DNA of 64,000 nucleotides from JAAXQD01 sp963790095 (lineage in GTDB: Bacteria > Desulfobacterota > Desulfobacteria > Desulfobacterales > UBA11574), in NCBI GenBank assembly GCA_963790095.1, contig CAWBNO010000017.1, positions 1 to 64,000 on the forward strand, written 5' to 3'. The notes under the pieces were generated by a model, which did no database searches, was not told where the DNA came from, and saw nothing but the letters and a program-made list of their open reading frames with translations. This document shows positions 33,828 to 42,722 of the stretch, piece after piece (positions within the stretch are counted from its first letter, which is position 1; each line of letters begins with the position of its first letter). The position numbers were made by a program, and so were the translations under genes.

Positions 33828-35351
33828 ATGAAACGCATCGAAGATATCACCTTGCTATATGAAATAAGCAAGGCGCTCAATGAACATCTGGATCTTAAAA
33901 AGTCTTTGTACAAGGTTTTAGAGATACTCTCCAATTCCATGGACATGGTGCGCGGCACCGTGACGATTTTGCATCCCTTGCGAAATGAGATCCACATAGA
34001 AGTGGCCCACGGCCTTCCCCACAGTGCCGTGGAACGGGTAAAATACAAACTGGGGGAAGGGATTACCGGCCGGGTCATTGAGACCGGCAAGGCCATCACC
34101 ATTCCCAAAATCAGCGATGAGCCGCTGTTTCTGAACAGAACCGCTTCCCGCAAGCACACAAAGGACCAGGAACTCTCTTTTTTCTGTGTACCCATAAAAA
34201 AGGGAAATCAGATTATCGGATCGCTCAGTGTCGACAAGCCCTATAACGCGTCATACGCCCTCAATGACGGTGAAAAACTTCTCTCTGTGATTGCAACCAT
34301 GATCGCCAGACATGTTATCAATCTGGAAACCATCCGCCTTGAAAAAAAGCGACTCAGTGAAGAGAACATCCGCTTGAAAAATGAACTCGAGAATAAATAT
34401 CATATAACAAATATCATCGGCAACAGCAACAAAATGCGAGAAGTCTTTCAGATGGTTTCCCAAGTCTCCAAGAGCAATGCAACGGTTTTAATTCGGGGAG
34501 AAAGCGGTACCGGGAAAGAACTTGTGGCCAATTCCATTCATTATAACAGCCTTAGAACTAAAAACCGTTTTGTCAAAGTCAACTGTGCTGCCCTGCCCTC
34601 GAACCTGATTGAGAGTGAACTCTTTGGACATGAAAAAGGCGCTTTTACAGGTGCCATCAATCAGAAATTTGGCAAATTCGAGATGGCCAACAAGGGCACC
34701 ATCTTCCTTGACGAAATCGGATCGGTGGGGATTAACGTACAGGTTAAGCTTCTGCGGGCCTTACAGGAAAAAGAATTTGAACGTGTGGGAGGCCATAAAA
34801 CGATTAAAGCCGATGTTCGCATCATCGCCGCCACCAACAAGGATCTTGAAAAGGCTGTTAGAGATGAGGTCTTCAGGGGGGATCTCTACTACCGCCTCAA
34901 TGTTTTTCCCATCTATATGCCGCCCCTAAGAGAAAGAAAGACCGATATTCTCCTTTTGGCCGATCATTTTCTTGAAAAATATGCCGCAGAAAACCATAAA
35001 GACATCCGACGCTTTTCTACACCTGCCATCGACATGCTCATGGACTACCATTGGCCGGGAAACGTCAGGGAACTTGAAAACTGCATCGAGCGGGCCGTGC
35101 TTTTGTGTGAAGAAGGCGTCGTTCACAGCTATCACCTACCACCCACCCTGCAGACAGGTACCGAATCCAATACCTTGCCCTCCCGCGCCCTTGAGGATGC
35201 CGTGGCAAATCTCGAAAGGGAGATGATCATCGATGCCCTTAAGAACACCCGTGGCAACACGACCCTTGCCTCTGATCTTCTGAAAACCACCGTAAGAAAA
35301 TTCGCCTACAAGGCCAAAAAATACGGGGTCGATTATCGCCATTATCGATGA
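33828..35351 (+). CDS. Sigma-54-dependent activator, NifA-like (GAF-AAA-Fis)
   Basis: 507 residues. GAF sensor domain (about 20-170), a coiled-coil linker (LEKKRLSEENIRLKNELENK), an AAA+ domain with Walker A GESGTGKE near residue 224 and the sigma-54 contact loop GAFTGA near 271, and a Fis-type HTH at the end. It would open sigma-54 promoters with ATP. NifA has this layout, but no nif structural genes are here. Next to amt-glnK and glnA, a role as nitrogen-limitation activator of this island is likely, and a good sigma-54 promoter is found before glnK. The inter-domain Cys motif of oxygen-sensitive rhizobial NifA is absent. Confidence 0.9.
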   Translation: MKRIEDITLLYEISKALNEHLDLKKSLYKVLEILSNSMDMVRGTVTILHPLRNEIHIEVAHGLPHSAVERVKYKLGEGITGRVIETGKAITIPKISDEPLFLNRTASRKHTKDQELSFFCVPIKKGNQIIGSLSVDKPYNASYALNDGEKLLSVIATMIARHVINLETIRLEKKRLSEENIRLKNELENKYHITNIIGNSNKMREVFQMVSQVSKSNATVLIRGESGTGKELVANSIHYNSLRTKNRFVKVNCAALPSNLIESELFGHEKGAFTGAINQKFGKFEMANKGTIFLDEIGSVGINVQVKLLRALQEKEFERVGGHKTIKADVRIIAATNKDLEKAVRDEVFRGDLYYRLNVFPIYMPPLRERKTDILLLADHFLEKYAAENHKDIRRFSTPAIDMLMDYHWPGNVRELENCIERAVLLCEEGVVHSYHLPPTLQTGTESNTLPSRALEDAVANLEREMIIDALKNTRGNTTLASDLLKTTVRKFAYKAKKYGVDYRHYR

Positions 35352-35434
35352 GGAGACTTCAAATTCAATGGTACATGTTCAGATGAAATAAGAATAGAAG
35401 GCTTTAGAATAGAAAAAGAGAAAAATCCAAGTTA

Positions 35435-35635
35435 TCATTCAGATTGGGAAATCTCAAACGTGATCGGATCTGTTTTGGAATCCTCAATTTCAAGATATGC
35501 GGTCTGTCCGGGTATCAATTCTTCCTTTATCTGACGAAGAAATTTTCTAAACGACTCTCCCTGTCCCTTTTCGGAAAGATCTGCTTTTGCCCGAACCACC
35601 TGATCATTGTCTATTAATGCAATGGTAAGATTCAT
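35435..35635 (-). CDS. Small conserved-looking protein, unknown
   Basis: 66 residues from ATG 35635 with a strong AGGAGGTG site on the reverse strand. Predicted alpha/beta (MNLTIALIDNDQVVRAKADL ... RKFLRQIKEELIPGQTAYLEIED). No cysteines, no membrane segment. I do not recognise a family. It sits alone between the NifA-like gene and amt. Confidence 0.6.
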   Translation of the reverse strand: MNLTIALIDNDQVVRAKADLSEKGQGESFRKFLRQIKEELIPGQTAYLEIEDSKTDPITFEISQSE

Positions 35636-36264
35636 AATGCTGCACCTCCTTGATTGGTTTTCCCAAGACAGCACAGGATCGACAAATTGCCCTTTGGGCA
35701 ATTGAGGCCTTAAGTAGCACTAAATTTACGCTCACATTATTAGTTTTAATAATAATTTCAATAATTTAAGTATACGTTCAATTGTTTTTTGTGTCAAGAA
35801 AAATTTTGAATTTATATAATTCTATTCGATTCTTTCCCGGCAGCATCGAGAAAAACCATCCCAGACTTCCCCAAGCACTTTTATCCAACTGAAAAAATCA
35901 CGACCGGAAGGCAAGGAACGTCGCGCCCGCTGATAACGCCTTTGTAACCGGCGGAAACGACCGATATGTTTTGGGTTGTTAAAAAGACATACCCAGGGTA
36001 ACCTCTCCGAAAACAAGCCCGTTATGAAAGGTGTTGTATCTATCCGGGGTGGGGGTTGAACACGGTGGGTTTCCGATTCATAAATGAGCAATTTGGGTCC
36101 GGATCAAGGCCGCCCAGCTAAATAGGCTTTTAATTTCACGGGGTGGCACAAAGGTTTTCGGTTTCCGCAAAAGGGTACCGAAAGGCAAACCCTGTACACT
36201 ATAGCCGAAAACCCCCGGAAAAGGCAAATCCGGGGGATAAGGGCCATTTATGGATGGAAACCAA
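35636..36264. other. Gap before amt set 1
   Basis: Holds the amt terminator at 36,212-36,236. A reverse frame at 35,822-36,091 (89 residues, Arg-rich) lacks a ribosome binding site and looks unlike a known protein, so it is not called. The rest is AT-rich and empty. Confidence 0.45.
36212..36236 (-). terminator. Terminator of the glnK-amt transcript (set 1)
   Basis: CCCCCGGA (36,212-36,219) and TCCGGGGG (36,229-36,236) with a 9-base loop, followed on the reverse strand by TTTTC. It lies 29 bases beyond the amt stop. Confidence 0.8.
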
Positions 36265-37674
36265 CTATGTTTGTTCCAACGGCTTGCGAAGCATTTTTTC
36301 AGAAGCGGTTTCCGCCTTGAGTAAACCTTGGCCTCCTATGGCTCCCATGCCGCTGGCATGTGAAATCTCAAAATCGGGATAGGCACTGCCGCCGTGTTCG
36401 ACAAAGTCGAGCCCTTCAAGCTCCTCTTCCGCCGAAACTCTGAGGCCAATGCTTACATCGATCAACTTGAACAATAAAAAGGCCGTGGGAAATACCCATA
36501 AAAAGCAGGCAGATATCCCCAATAGCTGGACTCCCATGATTTTTATCGATGTGCCTCCGATGTTAAAAATTCCGGCAGCCAGAGTGCCCCAAGCACCACA
36601 GACACCATGCACCGATATAGCACCGACCGGATCGTCCACCCGAATTTTATCGAAAAAGAGGACCGCCAGAACGACAATCACACCGGCAATAGCGCCGATA
36701 GCGATTGCACTGGCAGGCGTCACCGTTGCACAGGGACTGGTTATGGCCACCAGGCCTGCCAGGGCACCGTTCAAGCTCATGCCCACTTCGGGTTTGCCGA
36801 ATTTAATCCAGGATGTGACCATGGCCAGAACACATCCGGCGGCGGCGGCCAGGTTCGTATTGACAAAAATCATGGCAATATCCTTGTTTGCGGCGGTGGT
36901 GGAACCGGGATTAAAACCGAACCAGCCCAGCCAGAGGATAAATACGCCCAGGGCAGCCAGCGGCATGTTGTGCCCCAAAATCGGTTTGACCTGGCCGCCT
37001 TTCGTATATTTGCCAAGCCGCGGTCCCAGTACAATGGCTCCTGCCAGGGCCGCCCATCCGCCCACCGAATGAACCACCGTGGATCCTGCAAAATCTATAA
37101 AACCAAGGTTCTCAAGCCATCCGCCCCCCTTATAGAGGCTGCCCCAAGCCCAACTGCCGAATACGGGATAGATCAGGGCGCTGATAAAGACACTGTAAAT
37201 CAGATATCCGGAGAATTTTGTTCGTTCTGCCATGGCACCGGAGACAATGGTGGCAGCGGTAGCGGCAAATACGACCTGAAACATCCAGAATGCTAGGACC
37301 CAGGGGTCACCACCGGGGCTGAAATCGCTCAGAAAAAATCCGGATGTTCCAAACCAGCCGGTCTTGGACACACCGAACATCAGTCCGAACCCAACGGCCC
37401 AGAATGCCAGGGATCCCATGGAAAAATCCATGAGGTTTTTCATCATGATGTTGATGGCGTTTTTGGCCCGAGTAAATCCGGACTCCACCATGGCAAATCC
37501 GGCCTGCATAAAGAAGACCAGGGCCGCGGCAACCAGCGTCCATACATAATCGGCATGGGTCTGGACCAGACTGATGGCCTCTTTATTGGATAAGACGGTG
37601 GGCGTTTCGTCTCCGGCCCAGACGCAGGCAGCACTGATTAGAATAAATAAACCAGAAATAATAAATTTTTTCAT
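36265..37674 (-). CDS. amtB: Ammonium transporter, set 1
   Basis: 469 residues: a signal peptide (FIISGLFILISAACVWA) and eleven membrane helices of the Amt/Rh family, with the pore histidines in VHSVGGWAALAGA and SVHGVCGAWGTLA. The signature DFAGSTVVHSVGG and the Amt C-terminal loop ELEGLDFVEHGGSAYPDF, where PII docks, are present. A further 25-residue tail follows that loop. It is preceded by glnK (59 bases) and shares its sigma-54 promoter. GlnK binding should block the pore when nitrogen is plentiful. Confidence 0.95.
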   Translation of the reverse strand: MKKFIISGLFILISAACVWAGDETPTVLSNKEAISLVQTHADYVWTLVAAALVFFMQAGFAMVESGFTRAKNAINIMMKNLMDFSMGSLAFWAVGFGLMFGVSKTGWFGTSGFFLSDFSPGGDPWVLAFWMFQVVFAATAATIVSGAMAERTKFSGYLIYSVFISALIYPVFGSWAWGSLYKGGGWLENLGFIDFAGSTVVHSVGGWAALAGAIVLGPRLGKYTKGGQVKPILGHNMPLAALGVFILWLGWFGFNPGSTTAANKDIAMIFVNTNLAAAAGCVLAMVTSWIKFGKPEVGMSLNGALAGLVAITSPCATVTPASAIAIGAIAGVIVVLAVLFFDKIRVDDPVGAISVHGVCGAWGTLAAGIFNIGGTSIKIMGVQLLGISACFLWVFPTAFLLFKLIDVSIGLRVSAEEELEGLDFVEHGGSAYPDFEISHASGMGAIGGQGLLKAETASEKMLRKPLEQT

Positions 37675-37733
37675 GACGCTTGTACTCCTTTTATTTTGAA
37701 TAAAAATTTTAATAACCGCTATAATACTAGACG

Positions 37734-38072
37734 TTAAATCGCACCTTCCCCAGTCTCGCCGGTTCGGATGCGAACCGCTTCGTCAACTGTAAAGACAAAG
37801 ATTTTTCCGTCCCCGATCTTGCCGGTATTTGCCGATTTGGATATGGCTTCCACCACTTGATCCGCCAGGGATGAATCGACAACCACATCGATTCTCACTT
37901 TAGGTACAAAATCGACCTGATATTCGGCGCCGCGATAAATTTCCTTATGACCCCGCTGACGTCCAAACCCTTTGACCTCGTTAATGGTCATGCCGTTTAC
38001 ACCGATTTTGTTCAGCGCATCTTTGACATCATCGAGCTTAAACGGTTTTATAATGGCTTCAATCTTCTTCAT
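37734..38072 (-). CDS. glnK: PII signal protein GlnK, set 1
   Basis: 112 residues from ATG 38072. T-loop KEIYRGAEYQVDF with Tyr51, the uridylylation site, is intact, and the B-loop TGKIGDGKIF is typical. It senses ATP/ADP and 2-oxoglutarate. Placed directly before amt, behind a sigma-54 promoter, it is the GlnK-type partner that gates the transporter. GlnD at 42.7-45.4 kb should modify it. Confidence 0.96.
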   Translation of the reverse strand: MKKIEAIIKPFKLDDVKDALNKIGVNGMTINEVKGFGRQRGHKEIYRGAEYQVDFVPKVRIDVVVDSSLADQVVEAISKSANTGKIGDGKIFVFTVDEAVRIRTGETGEGAI

Positions 38073-38136
38073 TAACGTGCTCCTTTTCAATTAGAATTTC
38101 ACTGTTTTGCTTACCCGAGATTTTTCTTAAGTGTAG

Positions 38137-38153
38137 AGCAAGAGGAATGCCAA
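38137..38153 (-). promoter_or_regulatory. Sigma-54 promoter of glnK-amt set 1
   Basis: The reverse strand reads TTGGCATTCCTCTTGCT, matching the sigma-54 consensus (TGGCAC, five bases, TTGCW) with the invariant GG and GC at the right spacing. It lies about 65 bases before the glnK start. The NifA-like activator gene 3 kb away is the obvious candidate regulator. Confidence 0.85.
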
Positions 38154-38505
38154 GTTTATCAAAAAGGCAATAAAAGAGTATATTTTATTGGAATAACAGG
38201 GAAATATATTATGACAGGGGAAACATCGGGCCACCATTTAATTTACATAAATGTTATTAAACGTTACATTAACTACAATAATGTTATTATATAATTTAAT
38301 TATAACAAATATGTAATTTTTGGCATCGAGATGAGACATCATCTTTTTTATGGGTATCTCGAAAACTTAGGTGAGTGAAGAAATTTTATCCACTTTATTA
38401 TGTACTCACCTATTGCAGTTTAATGGATGAACAATAAAGTGAGCTTGACCGGTTCTTACCGAACGGCAATCCACGAGTAAAAAGGATAATTCCTCCAATA
38501 AAAGA
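38154..38505. other. AT-rich gap upstream of glnK set 1
   Basis: No gene. Very AT-rich at 38,230-38,330, with several ACATTA/TAATGT-like half-sites. It could contain the upstream activator sites expected 80-150 bases before a sigma-54 promoter, but no TGT-N10-ACA NifA site was clear. Confidence 0.4.
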
Positions 38506-38919
38506 TCATGAATTTTTCTGAAAACCCGAATAAGTTTCTAAAAACGCCTCAAGATGTTTTTGGGCAAATTCTTTTACATTCCATTTTTTTGAGGAGAGAA
38601 AGTCCCGATACTTGGGCTTAATGATATACGTTTCAGCATTGATTATTTCTCCCCCTTTAATTTCTGCCAGGATAGGAGTTCGCTGATACAAATCGCCTTC
38701 GAATGCGTCCAATCGCTCCAAAGACAATTCATCCACATCAAAGTAGATGATCCCTTCAGTGACTGCATCTGTTGCCGGAATAATTCCGGGATACGATTCT
38801 CCTTTCACCGTAAAGCGCGCATGGCTTCTCAGGATAGCGTTTTTAAAACGAAACTCACGGGTTGTAACGGCACACATTACATCAGATATCATTAAGGTTC
38901 CATAGGTAAAAATGTTCAT
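38506..38919 (-). CDS. Gamma-glutamylcyclotransferase-like (AIG2/GGCT fold) protein
   Basis: 137 residues from ATG 38919, which gives the family start MNIFTYGTLM. FTYGTLM is the substrate loop, and EGDLYQRTPI holds the Glu expected as catalytic base (DAFEGDLY). Such enzymes release 5-oxoproline from gamma-glutamyl compounds, but many members are uncharacterised. It follows glnA after a terminator, so co-transcription is doubtful. A longer start at 38,964 is possible. Confidence 0.82.
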   Translation of the reverse strand: MNIFTYGTLMISDVMCAVTTREFRFKNAILRSHARFTVKGESYPGIIPATDAVTEGIIYFDVDELSLERLDAFEGDLYQRTPILAEIKGGEIINAETYIIKPKYRDFLSSKKWNVKEFAQKHLEAFLETYSGFQKNS

Positions 38920-39022
38920 ACCCAATGTCTTTCGAAGGTTTATAAACTCAAACACATTTATCACGTTTTCAGATCTGGTAAAGCCGTCTTTTTCATATAG
39001 TGTGTTCCGGCCGAAAAAATAA

Positions 39023-39048
39023 CAGCCCGCCGATTTTTCGGCGGGCTG
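39023..39048 (-). terminator. Terminator of glnA
   Basis: CAGCCCGCCGA (39,023-39,033) and TCGGCGGGCTG (39,038-39,048) form an 11-bp GC-rich stem with a short T loop. On the reverse strand it is followed by TTATTTTTT. Confidence 0.93.
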
Positions 39049-39068
39049 CCAGGGTTTTGGAGGTGTAG

Positions 39069-40481
39069 CTATATATCGAAATACAGGAAGAACTCGTGCG
39101 GATGCGGACGAAGTTTCACGTCATTGACCTCATTTTCCGTTTTATATTCAATCCACATATCAATAACATCCTGGGTAAAAACATCACCTTTGAGCAAGAA
39201 CTCATGATCTTCTTTTAATGCAGCCAGCGCCTCATCTAAAGATCCGGGTGCAGAAGGAATTTCCGCCAACTCTTCCGGTGGAAGACCGTAGATGTCTTTA
39301 TCCAGCGGATCGCCCGGATCGATCTTGTTTTCGATACCGTCGATGATGGCCATCATCATGGCGGAAAATGCCATATATCCGTTGCACGAGGGGTCCGGGG
39401 TCCGGAACTCAATGCGTTTGGCTTTCGGAGAAGGAGAGTACATGGGAATCCGGACGGCTGCACTTCTGTTACGGCTGGAATACGCCAGATTCACCGGAGC
39501 CTCAAAGCCGGGAACCAGGCGTTTGTAGGAGTTGGTGGTCGGGTTGGTAAAGGCGCACATCGCACGGCAGTGTTTCAGTATCCCGCCGATGGCATACAGG
39601 GCTTCCTGGGACACGCCGGCATATTTGTCACCGGCAAAAAGCGGGGTATCGCCTTTCCAAATGCTGCAATGGGTATGCATGCCGGTCCCGTTGTCGTTAT
39701 ACAGCGGCTTTGGCATAAATGTCACGGTATGACCGTATTTATGGGCGACATTTTTAAGAACATACTTAAACCACATGAGTTGATCACCCATTTCAAGCAG
39801 AGGCTTAAATCGCATGTCGATTTCCGCCTGTCCCGCGGTGGCCACCTCATGATGCTGGCACTCCACCCCTATGCCCAGTTGTTCTAGAGTCAGCATCATT
39901 TCGGTGCGAATATCCTGGAACTTGTCCATGGGCGGCACCGGAAAGTAGCCTTCCTTGTGTCTCGGCTTGTATCCCAGGTTGGGGCACTCTTCCCGCCCGC
40001 TGTTCCAGATGCCTTCAACGGAATCGATTGCGTAAAATGCGTGGTTGTTTTCGGATGCGAACCGGATATCGTCAAAGATGAAAAATTCAGCCTCGGGTCC
40101 GAAATAAGCGGTGTCGCCGATTCCGGTGCTCTTGAGATATGCTTCCGCTTTTTTGGCAATATTTCTCGGGTCCCGGGTATAAGCCTCACGAGTAATGGGA
40201 TCCACAATGTTACCGATTAAAACCAGGGTCGGGACCTCAAAGAAAGGGTCGATCTTGGCGGTGGCGGCATCTGGCACCACCAGCATGTCGCTGGCGTGAA
40301 TGGGTTGCCACCCCCGGATGCTGGATCCGTCAAATCCGAAACCGTCCTCGAAACTCGATTCTGTTAGTTCACTCATGGGCACTGTAAAATGCTGCCACAG
40401 GCCTGGAAAATCCAGAAAGCGAAGATCAACCACTCGGGCCTTATTCTCTTTTGCAAATTCAATTACTTCTTTGGGTGTCAT
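39069..40481 (-). CDS. glnA: Glutamine synthetase, type I
   Basis: 470 residues; makes glutamine from glutamate, ammonia and ATP. Marks include FDGSSIRGW, GPEAEFFIFD, NDNGTGMHTHCS and RNRSAAVRIP. Tyr398 in KDIYGLPPEE is the adenylylation site of the type I-beta enzyme, so control by GlnE (encoded at 45.8-48.7 kb) is expected. AAGGAGG precedes the start. No clear sigma-54 promoter was found in the 190-base gap upstream. A strong terminator follows. Confidence 0.97.
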   Translation of the reverse strand: MTPKEVIEFAKENKARVVDLRFLDFPGLWQHFTVPMSELTESSFEDGFGFDGSSIRGWQPIHASDMLVVPDAATAKIDPFFEVPTLVLIGNIVDPITREAYTRDPRNIAKKAEAYLKSTGIGDTAYFGPEAEFFIFDDIRFASENNHAFYAIDSVEGIWNSGREECPNLGYKPRHKEGYFPVPPMDKFQDIRTEMMLTLEQLGIGVECQHHEVATAGQAEIDMRFKPLLEMGDQLMWFKYVLKNVAHKYGHTVTFMPKPLYNDNGTGMHTHCSIWKGDTPLFAGDKYAGVSQEALYAIGGILKHCRAMCAFTNPTTNSYKRLVPGFEAPVNLAYSSRNRSAAVRIPMYSPSPKAKRIEFRTPDPSCNGYMAFSAMMMAIIDGIENKIDPGDPLDKDIYGLPPEELAEIPSAPGSLDEALAALKEDHEFLLKGDVFTQDVIDMWIEYKTENEVNDVKLRPHPHEFFLYFDI

Positions 40482-40672
40482 AATAAAAATCCTCCTTAAA
40501 AATTTTTTAATGTTTATGGTACAATAATATTTGTTTAAAAAAAACTACTCAGTTCCTAAGATTCACTTTTTTAATTTGCTGGTTGAAAATTTTCTCCTTT
40601 TCCAACAAATGCTTAAATTTTATTAGTTAGTGTCCATCCACAAGTTCAAAATGAACGCAAAGGGTATCCAAT

Positions 40673-42064
40673 TCAGAAATGAGCAATTTTATTCTGATCA
40701 AGGCCGCGCAAGGGTTTTCGGTGAGCGTATCCTCGAACATCCGGATGCACGAGTCCATATCCGTGCTCTCCATGCAGAGACTGGTCAAGCCCTTCGATTT
40801 CCTTCTGCTCTTCGATACGAAAGCCGATGGTCTTTTCAACAATAAAAACAATGATCGCCGTACCGATAACCGCCAGAGCTATGGTAGCTGCCATGCCCAG
40901 CAACTGAATGGTTAACTGGTTGAAATAAGACCAGGACCCATTTACCGATGAAGCCGCGCTTTTCATCCAGCTGTCTCGGATAAGGAAACTGAGCATTAGA
41001 ACACCCAGTCCGCTTCCGACGCCATGTATCCCGAAACAGTCCAGGCTGTCGTCATAACCCAACTTCATTTTGGCGTTTAGGGCATAGTAACAGGCAATGG
41101 AGGACAGCGCCCCTAAAATGATGGCGCCATATGGCTTGACCACGCCTGCTGCCGGCGTTATGGCGACAAGCCCCGCCAAAATGCCGGACGCGAATCCCAG
41201 TGAGGTTGTCTTACGAAAGACGACGGCCTCTATGATAATCCATGTCAATGCACCGCTGGCGGCAGATATTTGCGTCATGGTTAAGGCACGGGCGGTATCC
41301 AGTCCGCTTTGCACCGTAGAACCGGCATTGAAACCAAACCAGCCCACCCACAAAAGCCCGGCACCCATGAGTGTCATCACAAGGTTGTTCGGATTCATTG
41401 CTGTTTTTGGATAACCGTACCTGGTCCCGAGCATCAGCGCCACAATCAGGGCACTAAAGCCCGCCGAAACGTGGATCACAAGACCGCCAGCCAGATCGAT
41501 CACCCCAGAAGCACCGGCGTTAAACAGCCATCCATCCGAAGCCCAGACCCAATGACATAAAGGACAGTAGACAAACAAAAACCATAAAACAATAAACAAA
41601 ATGTAACCCCGAAAATAAACACGTTCCGCCAGTGCGCCACTGATCAACGCCGGAGTGATAATGGCGAATTTACCCTGGAACATGGCCAGGACATATTCCG
41701 GTATTCCATTGGTAATCGCATCGTCTATCCCGTTTAGAAAAAAATAGTCATTATTCCAACCGACAAACCCTCCCAAAATACTCTTGCCGAAAGCCAGAGA
41801 ATATCCGCAAACCGCCCAGAGAACGCCGATCACTGCCATTGCGACGAAACTATGCATCATGGTACCCAAAACATTTTTTGTTCTGACCAGGCCGCCATAA
41901 AACATGGCCAACCCCGGCACCATAAGCAGAACCAATGCTGTTGCGGTTAACATCCAGGCGGTGGTTCCAGTATCTATCGCAGCATTTTCTGCTGCAAAAG
42001 CCAGTTTAGGCAATACGATTAAAAAGTTCGCTGTGAATACAGACTTGGTCCATTTTATTTTCAT
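40673..42064 (-). CDS. amtB: Ammonium transporter, set 2
   Basis: 463-residue Amt-family channel with a signal peptide (FLIVLPKLAFAAENA) and about eleven membrane helices. The pore histidines appear as VIHVSAGFSALIV and FGIHGVGSGLGVL; the second motif differs from set 1. The C-terminal PII-docking region reads EGLDQSLHGEHGYGL, a more usual Amt ending, with a short extra tail. It follows its own PII gene by 44 bases. Divergence from set 1 suggests different affinity or regulation, not a recent duplication. Confidence 0.95.
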   Translation of the reverse strand: MKIKWTKSVFTANFLIVLPKLAFAAENAAIDTGTTAWMLTATALVLLMVPGLAMFYGGLVRTKNVLGTMMHSFVAMAVIGVLWAVCGYSLAFGKSILGGFVGWNNDYFFLNGIDDAITNGIPEYVLAMFQGKFAIITPALISGALAERVYFRGYILFIVLWFLFVYCPLCHWVWASDGWLFNAGASGVIDLAGGLVIHVSAGFSALIVALMLGTRYGYPKTAMNPNNLVMTLMGAGLLWVGWFGFNAGSTVQSGLDTARALTMTQISAASGALTWIIIEAVVFRKTTSLGFASGILAGLVAITPAAGVVKPYGAIILGALSSIACYYALNAKMKLGYDDSLDCFGIHGVGSGLGVLMLSFLIRDSWMKSAASSVNGSWSYFNQLTIQLLGMAATIALAVIGTAIIVFIVEKTIGFRIEEQKEIEGLDQSLHGEHGYGLVHPDVRGYAHRKPLRGLDQNKIAHF

Positions 42065-42108
42065 GAAAACCCCTTTAAACTTCAGTTTGCTTTGAGCATT
42101 TTAATAAT

Positions 42109-42447
42109 TTATATGGCATCTTCTCCTTTTTCTCCGGTACGCACCCGAATCACCTCTTCCATGGGTAAAATAAAGATTTTGCCGTCTCCGATTTTCCCGG
42201 TATAAGCGGCCTTTTGTATGGTTTCCATTACCTGTTTGACTCTGTCAGACTGAACGATAATCTCGATCTTAATTTTTGGGATAAAATCGACTACATATTC
42301 AGCACCCCGGTAAATTTCCTTATGGCCTTTCTGACGGCCGTATCCTTTGACTTCTGAAATCGTCATCCCCTGAATCCCGATTTCATTGAGGGCCTCTTTG
42401 ACATCATCCAGTTTGAACGGCTTGATGATCGCCTCTACCTTTTTCAT
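42109..42447 (-). CDS. glnB: PII signal protein, set 2
   Basis: 112 residues, close to the set 1 protein, with Tyr51 in the T-loop (KEIYRGAEYVVDF) and TGKIGDGKIF. CAPable ligand loops for ATP and 2-oxoglutarate look intact. Placement before amt is typical of GlnK, so the glnB symbol is only by similarity. GGAGG precedes the start. No sigma-54 promoter of good quality was found upstream, unlike set 1. The 275-base gap to glnD contains one more CCCTTGAACCC-type short repeat at about 42,640. Confidence 0.93.
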   Translation of the reverse strand: MKKVEAIIKPFKLDDVKEALNEIGIQGMTISEVKGYGRQKGHKEIYRGAEYVVDFIPKIKIEIIVQSDRVKQVMETIQKAAYTGKIGDGKIFILPMEEVIRVRTGEKGEDAI

Positions 42448-42722
42448 AACGTTTCCTCCTTATGTCGTTAAACTTCGGGACGAATCTGCGGTATCATTAG
42501 CCGCCCCATACACAGTTCATATGACGTTTGCCAGACTTTCAATTCTTTGTGATTTTTTAGCATTCTTGTCCGCCTGTTCTGCGGAGGATCACTCGAGCCC
42601 TTGAATCTTTACCCGCCGCTGGGTGGTGGGCTTAACCCCTTGAACCCTTTATGATCACACTTGATCACTTTGAGATGACCCATGTATTTTACTCTGATTA
42701 ACTGCTACTCGGAAGATGATCC

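Noticed and set aside
33828..35351. Nitrogen fixation island
   Set aside because: The activator is NifA-like, but no nifH, nifD, nifK or cofactor genes are in the window; ammonium uptake and glutamine control explain the neighbours.
35822..36091. Reverse 89-residue Arg-rich frame before amt set 1
   Set aside because: No ribosome binding site, no recognisable family, and composition unlike neighbouring genes.
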